Origin: Mesorhizobium opportunistum WSM2075
GTDB taxonomy: Bacteria; Pseudomonadota; Alphaproteobacteria; Rhizobiales; Rhizobiaceae
DNA: 64,000 nucleotides
NCBI RefSeq assembly: GCF_000176035.2
Contig: NC_015675.1
Span: forward strand, 992,001 to 1,056,000
Direction: 5' to 3'
This document shows, in pieces, positions 41,875 through 51,803 of the stretch. Position 1 is the first letter of the stretch; every line of letters starts with the position of its first letter. The position numbers and the translations under genes were made by a program. Under the pieces are notes generated by a model, which ran no database searches, was not told where the DNA came from, and saw nothing but the letters and a program-made list of their open reading frames with translations.

Positions 41875-42396
41875 CTACTTCACATCAAGCGCATAGGAGC
41901 AGCCGGCCAGTGTCTTGCCGGGATGGGACTCGACGGTCGAGACGTTGAGCGTGATGCGCGTGGCAAGGCTCACGCCGCCGGTGTCCTCGGTGCTTTCGGC
42001 CACGACCTTCTCGCCAAGGAATTTGTCCGGTGTCGAGACCGTCGCCGGGATACTGAGTTGGCGGGCGAGGTCGGGGGCGACGATGCCGTCAAGCACCGCC
42101 ATCGGCCCTGTCGCGGTAAAGACGATCGTCGTCGTCTCGCGCCCGAAGACATGCACCGGGGCGGGGAGCTGGTACTGCCGCAGGAAGGGATTGCCTGACG
42201 GAACCTCCTTCCAGCCAAGCCTATCCACCGCGCCGGGTTCGCCGGCCAACCAAAGGGCAAAACCATTGTAGGTCGGGACGTCCACCCTGCATTCTATCAG
42301 CGTGGCGAGGTCGAGCGAGGCTGGATCGAAATCCTCGGCCATCGCCGGCGTCGCGAGAAAAACCAGCGACGCCAGGCATCTTCCGAGGCTGCCCAT
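41875..42396 (-). CDS. Predicted periplasmic protein of unknown function
   Basis: 173 aa. Signal peptide MGSLGRCLASLVFLATPAMA cut before EDF. The mature part has DLATLIECRVDVPTYNGFAL, YQLPAPVHVFGRETTTIVFT and CSYALDVK at the end; two cysteines, probably disulfide-bonded. No family recognised with confidence. Only five bases separate its stop side from argG's stop region upstream on the same strand, so it likely reads through from argG. Confidence 0.7.
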   Translation of the reverse strand: MGSLGRCLASLVFLATPAMAEDFDPASLDLATLIECRVDVPTYNGFALWLAGEPGAVDRLGWKEVPSGNPFLRQYQLPAPVHVFGRETTTIVFTATGPMAVLDGIVAPDLARQLSIPATVSTPDKFLGEKVVAESTEDTGGVSLATRITLNVSTVESHPGKTLAGCSYALDVK

Positions 42397-42401
42397 CCGA
42401 C

Positions 42402-43625
<1,224 letters not shown>

Positions 43626-43705
43626 TTCTGCTCCGTCGATGGCGGACACTTGGGCGTCACGCATTGTCGGAGCGCCTTTTAGCAGGAACGGCAAAGCGAG
43701 CAAGC

Positions 43706-43831
43706 ATGCGCGGCGCCAGACTACTGATCCAGCGCATGGCGGCTGGCGTCTCTGAAACTCTTCGCGATGTGGAATGGATCGTCAGCCTGATCGATGCACG
43801 TGAGGAAGCTCCGAAGCGTCCGGCCACCTAA
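43706..43831 (+). CDS. Short ORF resembling a transposase C-terminal remnant
   Basis: 41 codons ending [20 protein letters not shown] then [11 protein letters not shown]. The wording MAAGxxxxLxDVEWIVxLID resembles the end of IS1-like transposases found in rhizobia, from memory only; no other transposase sequence is adjacent. Low confidence. The rest of the 316-bp gap between argG and the LysE gene has no supported gene; a weak hairpin at 43840-43862 has an A tract on its plus-strand left side. Confidence 0.3.
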   Translation: MRGARLLIQRMAAGVSETLRDVEWIVSLIDAREEAPKRPAT

Positions 43832-43941
43832 AAGAAAAAGGCCCTTGCCGCTCGAGGGTGCCCGCCGGAGATGCACTAACTAGGCATCTGGCGCCGGCGC
43901 GACGCGCCTTGTATAGGCTCCAGGTCTTCCCGGGGCCTTCC

Positions 43942-44583
43942 ATGTCGTTCATTCCAGACACCACCACGCTGATCCAGTTCGCCATCGCCACCGTGATCCT
44001 GGCGATCACGCCTGGACCCGACATGACCCTGTTCGTCTCGCGCACGCTGAGTCAGGGGCGGGCCACCGGCTTTGCCTCGATGGCCGGCGCGCTGTGCGGC
44101 ACGCTGATCCACACCACGCTGGTGGTGGTCGGCATCTCGGCGCTGATCGTCGCCTCGCCGATGGCTTTCTTCGGGCTGAAGATCTTTGGCGCCGGCTATC
44201 TCGTCTTCCTGGCCTGGCAGGCGATCGCCAAGGGCTCGGCCTTCTCGCCGGAAAAGAAGACGGGCCCGCGGATCTCGCTGTTGCGCAGCTGGGCGGCGGG
44301 GCTCGGCGTCAACCTGCTCAACCCGAAGATCATCCTGTTCTTCATGACCTTCCTGCCGCAATTCGTCTCCGCGCACGACCCGAACGCGCCCGGAAAACTG
44401 TTTTTCCTTGGGCTCATGTTCATCGTGCTGTCGATCCCGGTGACGGCGCCGATGGTGCTGGCGGCGGAAAAGTTCTCGGCGGCCATGAAAGCCAGCCCGC
44501 GCGTCACGCGGGTGGTCGACTATCTCTTTGCCGGCGTGTTTTCGGCCTTCGCGCTCAAGATCCTGACGGCCCAGGCGAAGTAG
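43942..44583 (+). CDS. LysE/RhtB-family amino-acid exporter
   Basis: 213 aa from ATG 43942 (MSFIPDTTTLIQFAIATVI); longer starts are not family sequence. Six membrane helices. LysE signatures: ITPGPDMTLFVSRTLSQGR in the first helix and loop, LGVNLLNPKIILFFMTFLPQ in the fourth, and GLKIFGAGYLVFLAWQ. It exports basic or hydroxylated/neutral amino acids; the substrate is not predictable. Convergent with the next gene, overlapping it by 29 bases. Confidence 0.9.
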   Translation: MSFIPDTTTLIQFAIATVILAITPGPDMTLFVSRTLSQGRATGFASMAGALCGTLIHTTLVVVGISALIVASPMAFFGLKIFGAGYLVFLAWQAIAKGSAFSPEKKTGPRISLLRSWAAGLGVNLLNPKIILFFMTFLPQFVSAHDPNAPGKLFFLGLMFIVLSIPVTAPMVLAAEKFSAAMKASPRVTRVVDYLFAGVFSAFALKILTAQAK

Positions 44584-45022
44584 CCGGCCTGTCGTTCTTC
44601 CACCAGCTTCCGGCCCAGCGCCCGGCGGCGAGCCAGTAGAAGATGCCGCCGACCATGCCGCTGCCGGTAATCTCCAATCTGGCACTGGTCTCGACATAAG
44701 CGGCGTCCGGCATGAAGGCCAGTGACACGAAAGTGATGACGGCGCCGCCGAGCGCGTAGAACAGCCAGTCGCGCCGGCCGAGCACTTCGCCGATCAAAAT
44801 GACGAGCGCCGCCGGCACAAAGACGAGACGAGCGGCGAACAACGCCACGAACAGCACCGACAAAACGAGCGGGGCGGCGGTCATCGGTCCGGGCAAAGCC
44901 GGGTTGTAGCCCTCACGCGCCAGGAAAAGGACATGCACGAATGCACTTACCGCCAGCGAGGCGACGGCATAGCCGAACAGGATGACGGCAAGGCGCACGA
45001 TGTAGGTGACCAAGCGGCCCAT
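44555..45022 (-). CDS. Small membrane protein (paralog 2 of the rlmN operon pair)
   Basis: 155 aa from [23 protein letters not shown], start overlapping the previous gene's stop by one base. Four predicted membrane helices (~8-30, 48-70, 78-98, 115-140). C-terminal GGIFYWLAAGRWAGSWWKN resembles the [12 protein letters not shown] end of its neighbour, so the two are diverged paralogs. No family recognised. Third gene of an rlmN operon. Confidence 0.7.
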   Translation of the reverse strand: MGRLVTYIVRLAVILFGYAVASLAVSAFVHVLFLAREGYNPALPGPMTAAPLVLSVLFVALFAARLVFVPAALVILIGEVLGRRDWLFYALGGAVITFVSLAFMPDAAYVETSARLEITGSGMVGGIFYWLAAGRWAGSWWKNDRPATSPGPSGS

Positions 45023-45468
45023 CACGGATCCCGTTGCTTGAGCTGACCGGACCCACGCCCAGCCAGAAGCCAGTAGACCCAACCGGCAGCGGTGCCGGCG
45101 GTGGCCAGGAAACCGAGGAAGCCAGGATTGAAAACAAATCCTCCCGCCGAACCCGGAACCAAAACGCCAAAGGCGATCGACGTGATCGCCCCCGTGGCCG
45201 CGAAGTAGAACCATCCTTGCAGCGACCGCCATTCGGCGAGAACGATGGCAGGACCGACGACCAGCAGCGCGCAGACGGCCACGGTCAGCACGGCGAGCGG
45301 AAAGGACCCCAGCCAGTCGAAGGTGAAAACCAGGGACCAGTTGCCGTATTCGATCCCTTCCAGAAGCGTGATCAGCAGGACGGGCACCAAGATAGAGGTC
45401 AGCACGGCGGCGACATAACCGACTGCTATGGTGGCGAAACGCTTGAGCCCGGCGACGAGACGGTTCAC
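45022..45468 (-). CDS. Small membrane protein (paralog 1 of the rlmN operon pair)
   Basis: 148 aa from GTG 45468 ([20 protein letters not shown]), whose GTGA overlaps the rlmN stop; longer frames run antisense of rlmN coding. Four predicted membrane helices; [19 protein letters not shown] and [18 protein letters not shown] near the end. No known family. Its tight coupling with rlmN in both positions suggests an obligate operon, common in rhizobia to my memory. Confidence 0.7.
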   Translation of the reverse strand: MNRLVAGLKRFATIAVGYVAAVLTSILVPVLLITLLEGIEYGNWSLVFTFDWLGSFPLAVLTVAVCALLVVGPAIVLAEWRSLQGWFYFAATGAITSIAFGVLVPGSAGGFVFNPGFLGFLATAGTAAGWVYWLLAGRGSGQLKQRDP

Positions 45469-46700
45469 GCCTCGCCGTGCCCCGCGATCATCATGGCTTC
45501 CAGCGCCAGCCGGTCGACCTTGCGCATACGCTCCGATTCCGACTTCAGTTGGCCGCAGGCGGCAAGGATGTCGCGGCCGCGCGGCGTGCGGATCGGCGAG
45601 GCATAGCCGGCATTGTTGATGTAGTCGGCGAATTTCTCGATCGTCTCCCAGTCCGAGCACTGGTAATTGGTGCCCGGCCATGGATTGAACGGGATCAGGT
45701 TGATCTTGGCCGGAATGCCCTTGAGCAGCTTGATCAGGCCCTTGGCGTCCTCGATGGAATCGTTGACGTCCTTCAGCATCACATATTCGAAGGTGATGCG
45801 CCTGGCGTTCGACAGGCCGGGATAGGCGCGGCAGGCGGCGATCAGATCCTTCAGCGGATACTTCTTGTTGATCGGCACCAGGAGGTCGCGCAGATCGTCA
45901 TTGGTGGCGTGCAGGGAGATCGCCAGCATGACGCCGATCTCCTCGCCGGTGCGGAAGATCTCGGGCACCACGCCGGAGGTCGACAGCGTGATGCGTCTTT
46001 TCGACAAGGAAAGCCCGTCGCCGTCGGAGGCGATCAGCAGGGCCTTCTTGACCGCTTCGAAATTGTAGAGCGGCTCGCCCATGCCCATCATGACAATGTT
46101 GGACACTTTGCGGCCCTCGGCCGGCACGATGGCGCCGTCCGGCGTATCGCGGTCGGGAAAATCGCCGAGCCGGTCGCGGGCGGTGAGCAATTGCGCCAGG
46201 ATTTCCTCGGCAGTCAGGTTGCGGACAAGCTTCTGCGTACCGGTGTGGCAGAACGAGCAGGTCAGCGTGCAGCCGACCTGCGAGGAGATGCAGAGCGTGC
46301 CGCGGCCTTCCTCGGGGATGTAGACGGTCTCGATCTCGACCGGCCGGCCGGCGCCGCGCGGCGGGAAGCGGAACAGCCATTTGCGGGTGCCGTCGGCGGA
46401 AATCTGCTCCTCGACGATTTCGGGCCGCGCCACGGTGAAATGCTTGTCGAGTTCGGCGCGCAGGTCCTTGGAGATGTTGAACATGCCGGCGAAGTCGGAA
46501 ACGCCGCGCACATACATCCAGTGCCAGAGCTGCTGGGCGCGCATTTTTGCTTGGCGTTCCGGCACGATGCCCGAAGCGACCAGCGCTTCGCCGAGTTCGG
46601 CCCGGGTCAGGCCGATCAGCGACGGTTTTTCGGCCGACGAGGCGCGGGCGCGCAACGCGTCACGTGCGCCTTCAGCGGTGAGGTCGAATGAAAGGGTCAT
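45465..46700 (-). CDS. rlmN: Dual-specificity RNA methyltransferase RlmN
   Basis: 411 aa radical-SAM enzyme methylating C2 of A2503 in 23S rRNA and A37 in tRNAs. Start at ATG of [11 protein letters not shown]. Iron-sulfur motif C144-x3-C148-x2-C151 in [63 protein letters not shown] and the C-terminal [10 protein letters not shown] with the methyl-carrying cysteine. Full length. Two small membrane-protein genes follow with overlapping starts. Confidence 0.96.
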   Translation of the reverse strand: MTLSFDLTAEGARDALRARASSAEKPSLIGLTRAELGEALVASGIVPERQAKMRAQQLWHWMYVRGVSDFAGMFNISKDLRAELDKHFTVARPEIVEEQISADGTRKWLFRFPPRGAGRPVEIETVYIPEEGRGTLCISSQVGCTLTCSFCHTGTQKLVRNLTAEEILAQLLTARDRLGDFPDRDTPDGAIVPAEGRKVSNIVMMGMGEPLYNFEAVKKALLIASDGDGLSLSKRRITLSTSGVVPEIFRTGEEIGVMLAISLHATNDDLRDLLVPINKKYPLKDLIAACRAYPGLSNARRITFEYVMLKDVNDSIEDAKGLIKLLKGIPAKINLIPFNPWPGTNYQCSDWETIEKFADYINNAGYASPIRTPRGRDILAACGQLKSESERMRKVDRLALEAMMIAGHGEA

Positions 46701-47048
46701 GGTTTCACAGATATAAGCGGTTTGCGGCCAATGTTCAGACATCGTGCCGGACGTGAAGCGCGGCGCATAGCACAGGTTGAGGGCGGAGTCATGCCGGATG
46801 GCACACAACGTCTTCGTGCCGGCGGTGTCTCGATCGTGAAGGTTCTGGTCGACGGACGAACCCATGGGGCTGAACCGAGAATTCACGGACCACCCGGTTT
46901 GACGCACGACAACGCCCGCTACGCCGGCCTTGCGGCAGCTTCCGGTGCGCTGGGACCGATCACATTGTCGTGTTGGCGTAACGATTCTCATGCCGGCTTC
47001 GAAGTCTGAAAGGGGCAACCATGCCCTCGACAAATGGGAGTATGCACA
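46701..47048. other. 348-bp gap without a supported gene
   Basis: Divergent region between rlmN and the Met-rich gene. Short ORFs on both strands have no family resemblance. GAAAGGGGCAACC at about 47008-47020 is unremarkable. No repeat of the families described above is present, so this gap likely holds the two promoters. Confidence 0.5.
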
Positions 47049-47348
47049 ATGAACTCGATCAAGATCGCCGTCCTTGCAGGGCTCGTCGGCCTTTTCGCCT
47101 CGCAGGCACTTGCCGAAGACGCGATGGGCAAAATGACCATGATGAAAGGCGGGGAGGTGACGGCGATCATGCCGGACGGGCACATGGGCACCATGATGCC
47201 GGATGCGAAGATGAGTGCCGAGATGATGAAGATGGCAAAGCCGATCAAGCATTGCATGATGATGATGACCGACGCCAAGGGCAAAGCCTACATGATCGAT
47301 ACGTCGACCAAGAAGGCCCAGGCCGAATGTGAAAAAATGGCCATGTAA
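47049..47348 (+). CDS. Met-rich secreted small protein, possible copper binder
   Basis: 99 aa from ATG 47049. Signal peptide [20 protein letters not shown] then LAEDA. The mature ~76 residues hold about nineteen methionines, in MM and MMMM clusters ([36 protein letters not shown]) plus two cysteines and two histidines (KHC). Such Met motifs bind Cu(I) or Ag(I) in periplasmic proteins (compare CopC, CusF, PcoE). No family recognised; function inferred. No other metal genes adjoin it. Confidence 0.75.
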   Translation: MNSIKIAVLAGLVGLFASQALAEDAMGKMTMMKGGEVTAIMPDGHMGTMMPDAKMSAEMMKMAKPIKHCMMMMTDAKGKAYMIDTSTKKAQAECEKMAM

Positions 47349-47420
47349 GGTCTGAATCCGTAGCGACTGCTCCCGTCGGCGCAGGCGCCGGCGGGCTTGA
47401 TCGGCGTCATGTCTGTGCTA

Positions 47421-47521
47421 GAGCGTTTCACCGTTTCACCGAAACGGCAAACCGCTCTATCTTTTTTGATTCACGCAATTCCGGGCGGAAAAACCGCGTC
47501 GCACTTTTCCTGGAATTGCTC
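47421..47521. repeat. RIME-like element, full length
   Basis: GAGCGTTTCACCGTTTCACC / GAAACGGCAAACCGCTC, linker TATCTTTTTTGATTCACG, then CAATTCCGGGCGGAAAAACC with TTTTCCTGGAATTGCTC. Same two-hairpin layout as 21942-22039. Confidence 0.8.
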
Positions 47522-47550
47522 TAGGGCTCAGCCTCCATCCGAGGACAGAC

Positions 47551-48903
47551 ATGGCCGGCCCTTCGCGAAAATATCCCCTGTTGCGGCGTTCTCGCGCCAT
47601 GTGGGGCTCGCGGCGCGTCTGGCAGCCGCGGCTGGTGTTTTGGGCCGGCGCCGTCGGCATCGGCGTGATCAGCGTCCTGTTCGCGGTGCTGGCCGACAGG
47701 GCGCAGGAACTGTTCCATCTGATAACGGGCAGCGAGGACGGCTGGCGTTTCTATCTGCCGCTCATCCTCACGCCGCTGGGCTTCGTGCTGTGCGCCTGGC
47801 TGGCCCACAGCTTCTTCCCCGGCTCGCAAGGCAGCGGCATCCCGCAGGCGATCGCCGCCCGGCACCTGCGCGACGACGACGACCGCAGCCACATCCTCTC
47901 GCTCAAGCTGGTGGCGGGCAAGATCGCGCTCACCATCGTCGGCCTGTTCTGCGGCGCTTCGATCGGCCGCGAGGGGCCGACCGTGCAGGTCGGCGCGTCG
48001 CTGATGCTGCAGGCGGCACGCTGGGGCGGCATGGCGCAGGCGCGCGGCCTGATCCTGGCCGGCTCGGCGGCCGGCATCGCCGCCGCCTTCAACACGCCGC
48101 TGGCCGGCATCGTCTTCGCCATCGAGGAAATGGGGCGCACCTATGAGGCGCGCACCAACGGGCTGGTGCTGACGGCGGTGATCCTGGCCGGCATCGCCTC
48201 GCTCGGCCTGCTCGGCAACTACACCTATTTCGGCGTCTCGAAGGAGACGATCGCGTTTGCCGCCGACTGGCCGCTGGTGATCGCCTGCGGCGTCATCGGC
48301 GGCGGCTTCGGCGCGATGTTCTCGCTGCTGGCGCTGAAGATAACGCGGCGGATCCGGCGCGGGCATACCGGGCAACCCCTGCAGCGCGCCTTGCTGGTGG
48401 CCGCCGTCTGCGGGCTTGCCGTTGCGGCGATCGGCATCGCCTCGGGCGGGCTGACCTTCGGCACCGGCTATGTGCAGGCGCGGGGCGCCGTCGAGGGCAC
48501 GCCGCTGCCCTGGTTCTTCTTCGCCGAAAAGTTCCTGGCCGGGCTGCTGTCGATGGTCTCGGGCATTCCCGGCGGCATCTTCGCGCCATCGCTGGCGGTC
48601 GGCGCCGGCATCGGCAGTTCGCTCGGCCTCGTCCTCGGCGCCAGCACCGGGGCGGCGGCGCTGCTCGGCATGGCCGGTTATTTCGCCGGCGTCGTGCAGG
48701 CGCCGATGACGGCTTTCGTGATCATCCTGGAAATGACCGGCAATCACGACAATGTCATCGCGCTGATGCTGGCCTCGATGCTGGGCTACGGCACGGCGCG
48801 CATGATCTCGCACGAGCCGCTCTATCACGCGCTGTCGCGCGTCTTCATCGCCGAGGCGATCCGGCGGCGGCGGGCGGAAGCCACGCCGGCCCCGCAGGAT
48901 TGA
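47551..48903 (+). CDS. ClC-family chloride channel/antiporter
   Basis: 450 aa with ten or more membrane helices. The three selectivity-filter signatures are intact: GSGIPQ, GREGPTVQVG with the gating glutamate, and GIPGGIFAPSL. GAAALLGMAGYFAGVVQAP MTAFVIILEMTG is the fourth conserved region (shown in two parts). No C-terminal CBS domains. Members with a proton glutamate act as H+/Cl- antiporters helping acid resistance; here the internal proton site was not determined. Preceded by a RIME-like element. Confidence 0.92.
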   Translation: MAGPSRKYPLLRRSRAMWGSRRVWQPRLVFWAGAVGIGVISVLFAVLADRAQELFHLITGSEDGWRFYLPLILTPLGFVLCAWLAHSFFPGSQGSGIPQAIAARHLRDDDDRSHILSLKLVAGKIALTIVGLFCGASIGREGPTVQVGASLMLQAARWGGMAQARGLILAGSAAGIAAAFNTPLAGIVFAIEEMGRTYEARTNGLVLTAVILAGIASLGLLGNYTYFGVSKETIAFAADWPLVIACGVIGGGFGAMFSLLALKITRRIRRGHTGQPLQRALLVAAVCGLAVAAIGIASGGLTFGTGYVQARGAVEGTPLPWFFFAEKFLAGLLSMVSGIPGGIFAPSLAVGAGIGSSLGLVLGASTGAAALLGMAGYFAGVVQAPMTAFVIILEMTGNHDNVIALMLASMLGYGTARMISHEPLYHALSRVFIAEAIRRRRAEATPAPQD

Positions 48904-48920
48904 GGCGCAGGGTCCGAAAA

Positions 48921-48951
48921 AAGCAAAAGGCCGGGCTTTGCGGCCCGGCCT
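48921..48951 (-). terminator. Bidirectional-type terminator, best read for the ialB-like gene
   Basis: Plus strand AGGCCGGGC, six-base loop, GCCCGGCCT. On the minus strand the stem is followed by TTTGCTTTTTT, so it terminates the minus-strand gene 23 bases earlier; on the plus strand only weak T content follows. Confidence 0.8.
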
Positions 48952-48973
48952 CCGGTTCAAATATGGTTCGTGC

Positions 48974-49477
48974 CTATTTGCACTTGGCGATCGACGACAG
49001 CGCCGCCGAGATGCCCTTCAACGAGAAGACATAGGAGGTCGGGTTGCCGCGGCCGGACTTCGCCGAAACCTTCATGTCGCTGCCGGTCTTCATGGCGGCG
49101 ATCAGCACCGGTTCCTCGGCGGCATTCTCGACCCAGGCCGACTTGCCGCGCGTGAACATCGAGAAGGATTTCTTGTCGATGGTGACGGTGGCCTTGGAGC
49201 CTTCCTGGAAATTGTAGCCGGCGATGAATTGGGGCTCGTAGGAGACCTGCTGACCGGGGCGCTGGCTGACGAAGAAGAACATGTCGCCATGATCGAGCGT
49301 CGGCGGCTGCTTGTCGGTCGGTACGGTCAGCACATAGCAGACCTTGCCGCCCGACGCCTGGTAGCTGTAGGTGCCCCAGGCATTGTGCTGGCCGATCTTG
49401 GTCGCCTGCTGCGCCAGCGCCGGCGCTGCAAAGGCCACCAAGGCCAGACCCGAGACTAGTGCAATCAATCCGCGCAT
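48974..49477 (-). CDS. Invasion-associated locus B family protein
   Basis: 167 aa. Signal peptide MRGLIALVSGLALVAFAAPA then LAQQ. Family blocks: HNAWGTYSYQASGGKVCYVL, FFFVSQRPGQQVSYEPQFIA and YVFSLKGISAALSSIAKCK, with a conserved cysteine pair. IalB-like proteins are small exported proteins common in Hyphomicrobiales; only the Bartonella member is linked to erythrocyte invasion, so the name says little here. Monocistronic with a strong terminator. Confidence 0.9.
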   Translation of the reverse strand: MRGLIALVSGLALVAFAAPALAQQATKIGQHNAWGTYSYQASGGKVCYVLTVPTDKQPPTLDHGDMFFFVSQRPGQQVSYEPQFIAGYNFQEGSKATVTIDKKSFSMFTRGKSAWVENAAEEPVLIAAMKTGSDMKVSAKSGRGNPTSYVFSLKGISAALSSIAKCK

Positions 49478-49750
49478 CGTTTTTCCCGTATTCCAAATGG
49501 TGCGGAGGCGGGCCGCATGGCGTCCTGCCGTCGCTTCATTTTGATTTAATCTGGGTTACCAAACGGTGAACTTCCCTTGAGAAAAGGACACTCACCCTAG
49601 GAAACCGCCGCCATTTTCGCGCCGCCGCCTTGTCAGCGGCTGGCGCGACGTCCCTTCGGCGACTTGGAGGCCACGAAAGCGGCAAGAGTTTGACTTTTTT
49701 GCCGGGCCTCCGAACGCCTGGATCCAGAGGCCTGGCTGGCATCTGGACGC

Positions 49751-50113
49751 TCAACCCTTGTCGGCGATGGCATCCCTGGCGGCCTGCCGATGCGCCGGCG
49801 TGATGTGGGCGCTGACGGCGGTGATCGCGGCGGTCAGCACGGCAATGTCGTCGGTGAAGCCGAGCCCGAAGATGAAGTCGGGGATGAGGTCGACCGGCAG
49901 CACGAAATAGCCAAGCGCCGCCACCAATATGCCCTTGGCGCGCATCGGCGTGTTCTTGTCCATGGCGCAGTAATAGGCGGCGACGACATCTTCCATGAAC
50001 GGAATCTGCCGCGCGGCCTTCTTGGCCGTGCGCCAGAATTTTTCGCGCACTTCGCTCTCGCCGGCGAGCTTGTCGCCAAAGCCGAAGAAATCAAAACCGG
50101 ATTCTTGCGCCAT
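49751..50113 (-). CDS. DUF1232/YkvA-like membrane protein
   Basis: 120 aa from ATG 50113, AGGAG upstream. DUF1232 core: PMRAKGILVAALGYFVLPVD LIPDFIFGLGFTDDIAVLT (in two parts), the DLIPD-x-GxxDD signature of YkvA proteins. Function unknown; one to two membrane segments predicted. Isolated on the minus strand. An ORF of 72 codons just upstream (49536-49754) is Arg/Pro-rich and unconvincing. Confidence 0.85.
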   Translation of the reverse strand: MAQESGFDFFGFGDKLAGESEVREKFWRTAKKAARQIPFMEDVVAAYYCAMDKNTPMRAKGILVAALGYFVLPVDLIPDFIFGLGFTDDIAVLTAAITAVSAHITPAHRQAARDAIADKG

Positions 50114-50251
50114 CAATCACTCCTCGCGGGCCTCATGCGTATCCAAGCGCATGCCTCGCGAGCGAAAATGTGGTGAAAGCCGAACCCTGCTGCAAGATGC
50201 CGGTGCCGATTTGGCGATCCGCGCCCGGTTGCGGGCATGGAAAGGCAATGT

Positions 50252-50548
50252 TCAGCCGCCGGCAAAGCGGTTCATCTTCTTGGCCAACTCGATGTCGAGT
50301 GCCGTCAGGCCGCCGGCATCATGGGTGTTGAGCGTGACCTCGACCGTCTTGTAGACGTTCGACCAGTCGGGGTGGTGGTCCATCTTTTCCGCGGCAAGCG
50401 CGACGCGGGTCATGAAGGCGAAGGCCTCGGAGAAATTCTTGAAGGTGAAGGTGCGGCTGATGGATCCTGCATCTGCGGCCAGTGACCAGCCGTCGAGCCC
50501 GGTCAGCGCTGCTTCGGCGGCTTGCCTGTCCAGTTTCTCTCTCGCCAT
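50252..50548 (-). CDS. phhB: Pterin-4a-carbinolamine dehydratase-like protein
   Basis: 98 aa from ATG of [40 protein letters not shown], then [19 protein letters not shown] and [11 protein letters not shown] are the PCD/DCoH signature, with the HHP-x-W catalytic segment. It dehydrates 4a-hydroxytetrahydrobiopterin, recycling the cofactor of phenylalanine hydroxylase, and can also coactivate transcription in animals. No phenylalanine hydroxylase gene is adjacent. Symbol given by family only. Confidence 0.88.
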   Translation of the reverse strand: MAREKLDRQAAEAALTGLDGWSLAADAGSISRTFTFKNFSEAFAFMTRVALAAEKMDHHPDWSNVYKTVEVTLNTHDAGGLTALDIELAKKMNRFAGG

Positions 50549-50587
50549 GTTCTTTTCCCATGCTATCTCGATTGAAGTCGTCACCAT

Positions 50588-50637
50588 AATGCATGTCGCC
50601 CAAAAGTGCGTTGCGGTTTTGGGATAACGACATGCGC
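50588..50637. repeat. Half copy of the gcatgtcg repeat
   Basis: ATGCATGTCGCCCAAAAGTG and TTTGGGATAACGACATGC: one hairpin, similar to the second hairpin of 35848-35950. Lies between phhB and the phosphatase gene. Confidence 0.65.
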
Positions 50638-50654
50638 AAGGAAATTCCGGATCG

Positions 50655-51173
50655 ATGAGCGCGAAGCCGATAAAATCCATTCTGTTCGTTTGCCTCGGCA
50701 ATATCTGCCGTTCGCCACTGGCCGAGGGCGTGCTTCGCACGGTCTTGGCGGAGCGCGGGCTCGGCCAGGATATCCTGCTCGATTCGGCCGCCACAAGCGG
50801 CTGGGAGATCGGCTCCGCTCCCGATCCGCGCTCGATGGCGATTGCCGTGCATCACGGCATCGACATTTCCGCACAGCGGGCACGCCGGATCACGCCACAA
50901 GATTTTCACCGCTTCGACCTGATCCTGGGCATGGACCGGTCAAATGTTCGCGACCTGAAGGCGCTGGCGCCGGCGGTGATGCGCGACCGGGTGCACCTGT
51001 TCCTGGACTTCGCCGAGGGAAAACCACGCGACGTGCCGGATCCCTATTACGACGGTGAGGACGCTTTCGCCGAGGTCTACCGCATGATCCGCGAGGCGTC
51101 GGAGGCGCTGGCGACGCGGCTGGCCGGGCGGGCATCGGTGCTCGACAGCGGCCACGCTTCCTCGACGATATAG
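50655..51173 (+). CDS. Low-molecular-weight protein tyrosine phosphatase
   Basis: 172 aa. P-loop C13-x5-R19-S in [15 protein letters not shown], and the general-acid loop [10 protein letters not shown]. The cysteine attacks phosphotyrosine; arsenate-reductase relatives share the fold but the DPYYDG loop favours phosphatase. Bacterial members often act on polysaccharide export kinases. Its 3' end overlaps the convergent thpR gene by 97 bases, an unusually long convergent overlap of coding sequences. Confidence 0.92.
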   Translation: MSAKPIKSILFVCLGNICRSPLAEGVLRTVLAERGLGQDILLDSAATSGWEIGSAPDPRSMAIAVHHGIDISAQRARRITPQDFHRFDLILGMDRSNVRDLKALAPAVMRDRVHLFLDFAEGKPRDVPDPYYDGEDAFAEVYRMIREASEALATRLAGRASVLDSGHASSTI

Positions 51174-51673
51174 GGTCCGCCGCCGACCGAATCGCGCGAC
51201 GACATCAAGACGAAGCGGCCGATGCGGAACGGCAGGGTCGAGAAATTGCCGCGCGCCGACAGATATTGGGCGACGTCCAGCGGGCTCGAATTGCGCAGCC
51301 TTGCAAGAGTGACATGCGGCATGAACTTGCGCGGGTCGGCGGGGATGCCGAGCCGCTGGCAGATGCGATCGATTTCCCCCTGAAGTGCCGCCAGATCGGG
51401 CGAAGCCGACACGCCGGCCCATACCGCATGCGGTTTTTTCTGGCCGAAAGCACCGACGCCGGTCAGGGTCAGCGAAAAGGACGGGCGGTGGACGCGGTCG
51501 AGCGCGTTGGCGATCTCGTCGGCGACATGGCCCTCGACATCGCCGATGAAACGCAGCGTCAGATGATAGTTTTCGACATCGATCCAGCGCGCCCCGGGCA
51601 GGCCACCCCTCAAAAGGGACAGCGAAAGGGCGGCATCACGCGGAATTTCGAGGGCGGTGAAAAGACGCGGCAT
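51077..51673 (-). CDS. thpR: RNA 2',3'-cyclic phosphodiesterase
   Basis: 198 aa, 2H phosphoesterase fold. PRLFTALEIPRDAALSLSLL at the start, first HxTx motif NYHLTLRFIGDV at ~37-48 and second FMPHVTLARLR at ~145. It opens 2',3'-cyclic phosphates (LigT activity). The C-terminal ~20 residues ([20 protein letters not shown]) lie in the overlap with the phosphatase and look like antisense-derived sequence, so the true 3' end may be earlier functionally. Confidence 0.9.
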   Translation of the reverse strand: MPRLFTALEIPRDAALSLSLLRGGLPGARWIDVENYHLTLRFIGDVEGHVADEIANALDRVHRPSFSLTLTGVGAFGQKKPHAVWAGVSASPDLAALQGEIDRICQRLGIPADPRKFMPHVTLARLRNSSPLDVAQYLSARGNFSTLPFRIGRFVLMSSRDSVGGGPYIVEEAWPLSSTDARPASRVASASDASRIMR

Positions 51674-51803
51674 GAAAAGCCTCCCTTCCTCGAATCGAAA
51701 CTGTCACCCGTAGCGAATCATCGATAATCAAATGGAGCAAGTGGTTTGTTGGTCGCAGGTCCTTAACTAAGCTTCCGCAGCGGAAGTTGTTCCGGTTCGG
51801 TCC

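Noticed and set aside
43626..43862. Possible arginine leader (short ORF with KRRSDNA end) and hairpin upstream of argG
   Set aside because: Only scattered Arg codons, no terminator after the ORF; the 43840-43862 hairpin lies far upstream, has a bulged stem and its relation to an argG transcript is unclear.
49536..49754. 72-codon minus-strand ORF
   Set aside because: Arg/Pro/Lys-rich, no ribosome site, no family; sits in the gap before the DUF1232 stop.
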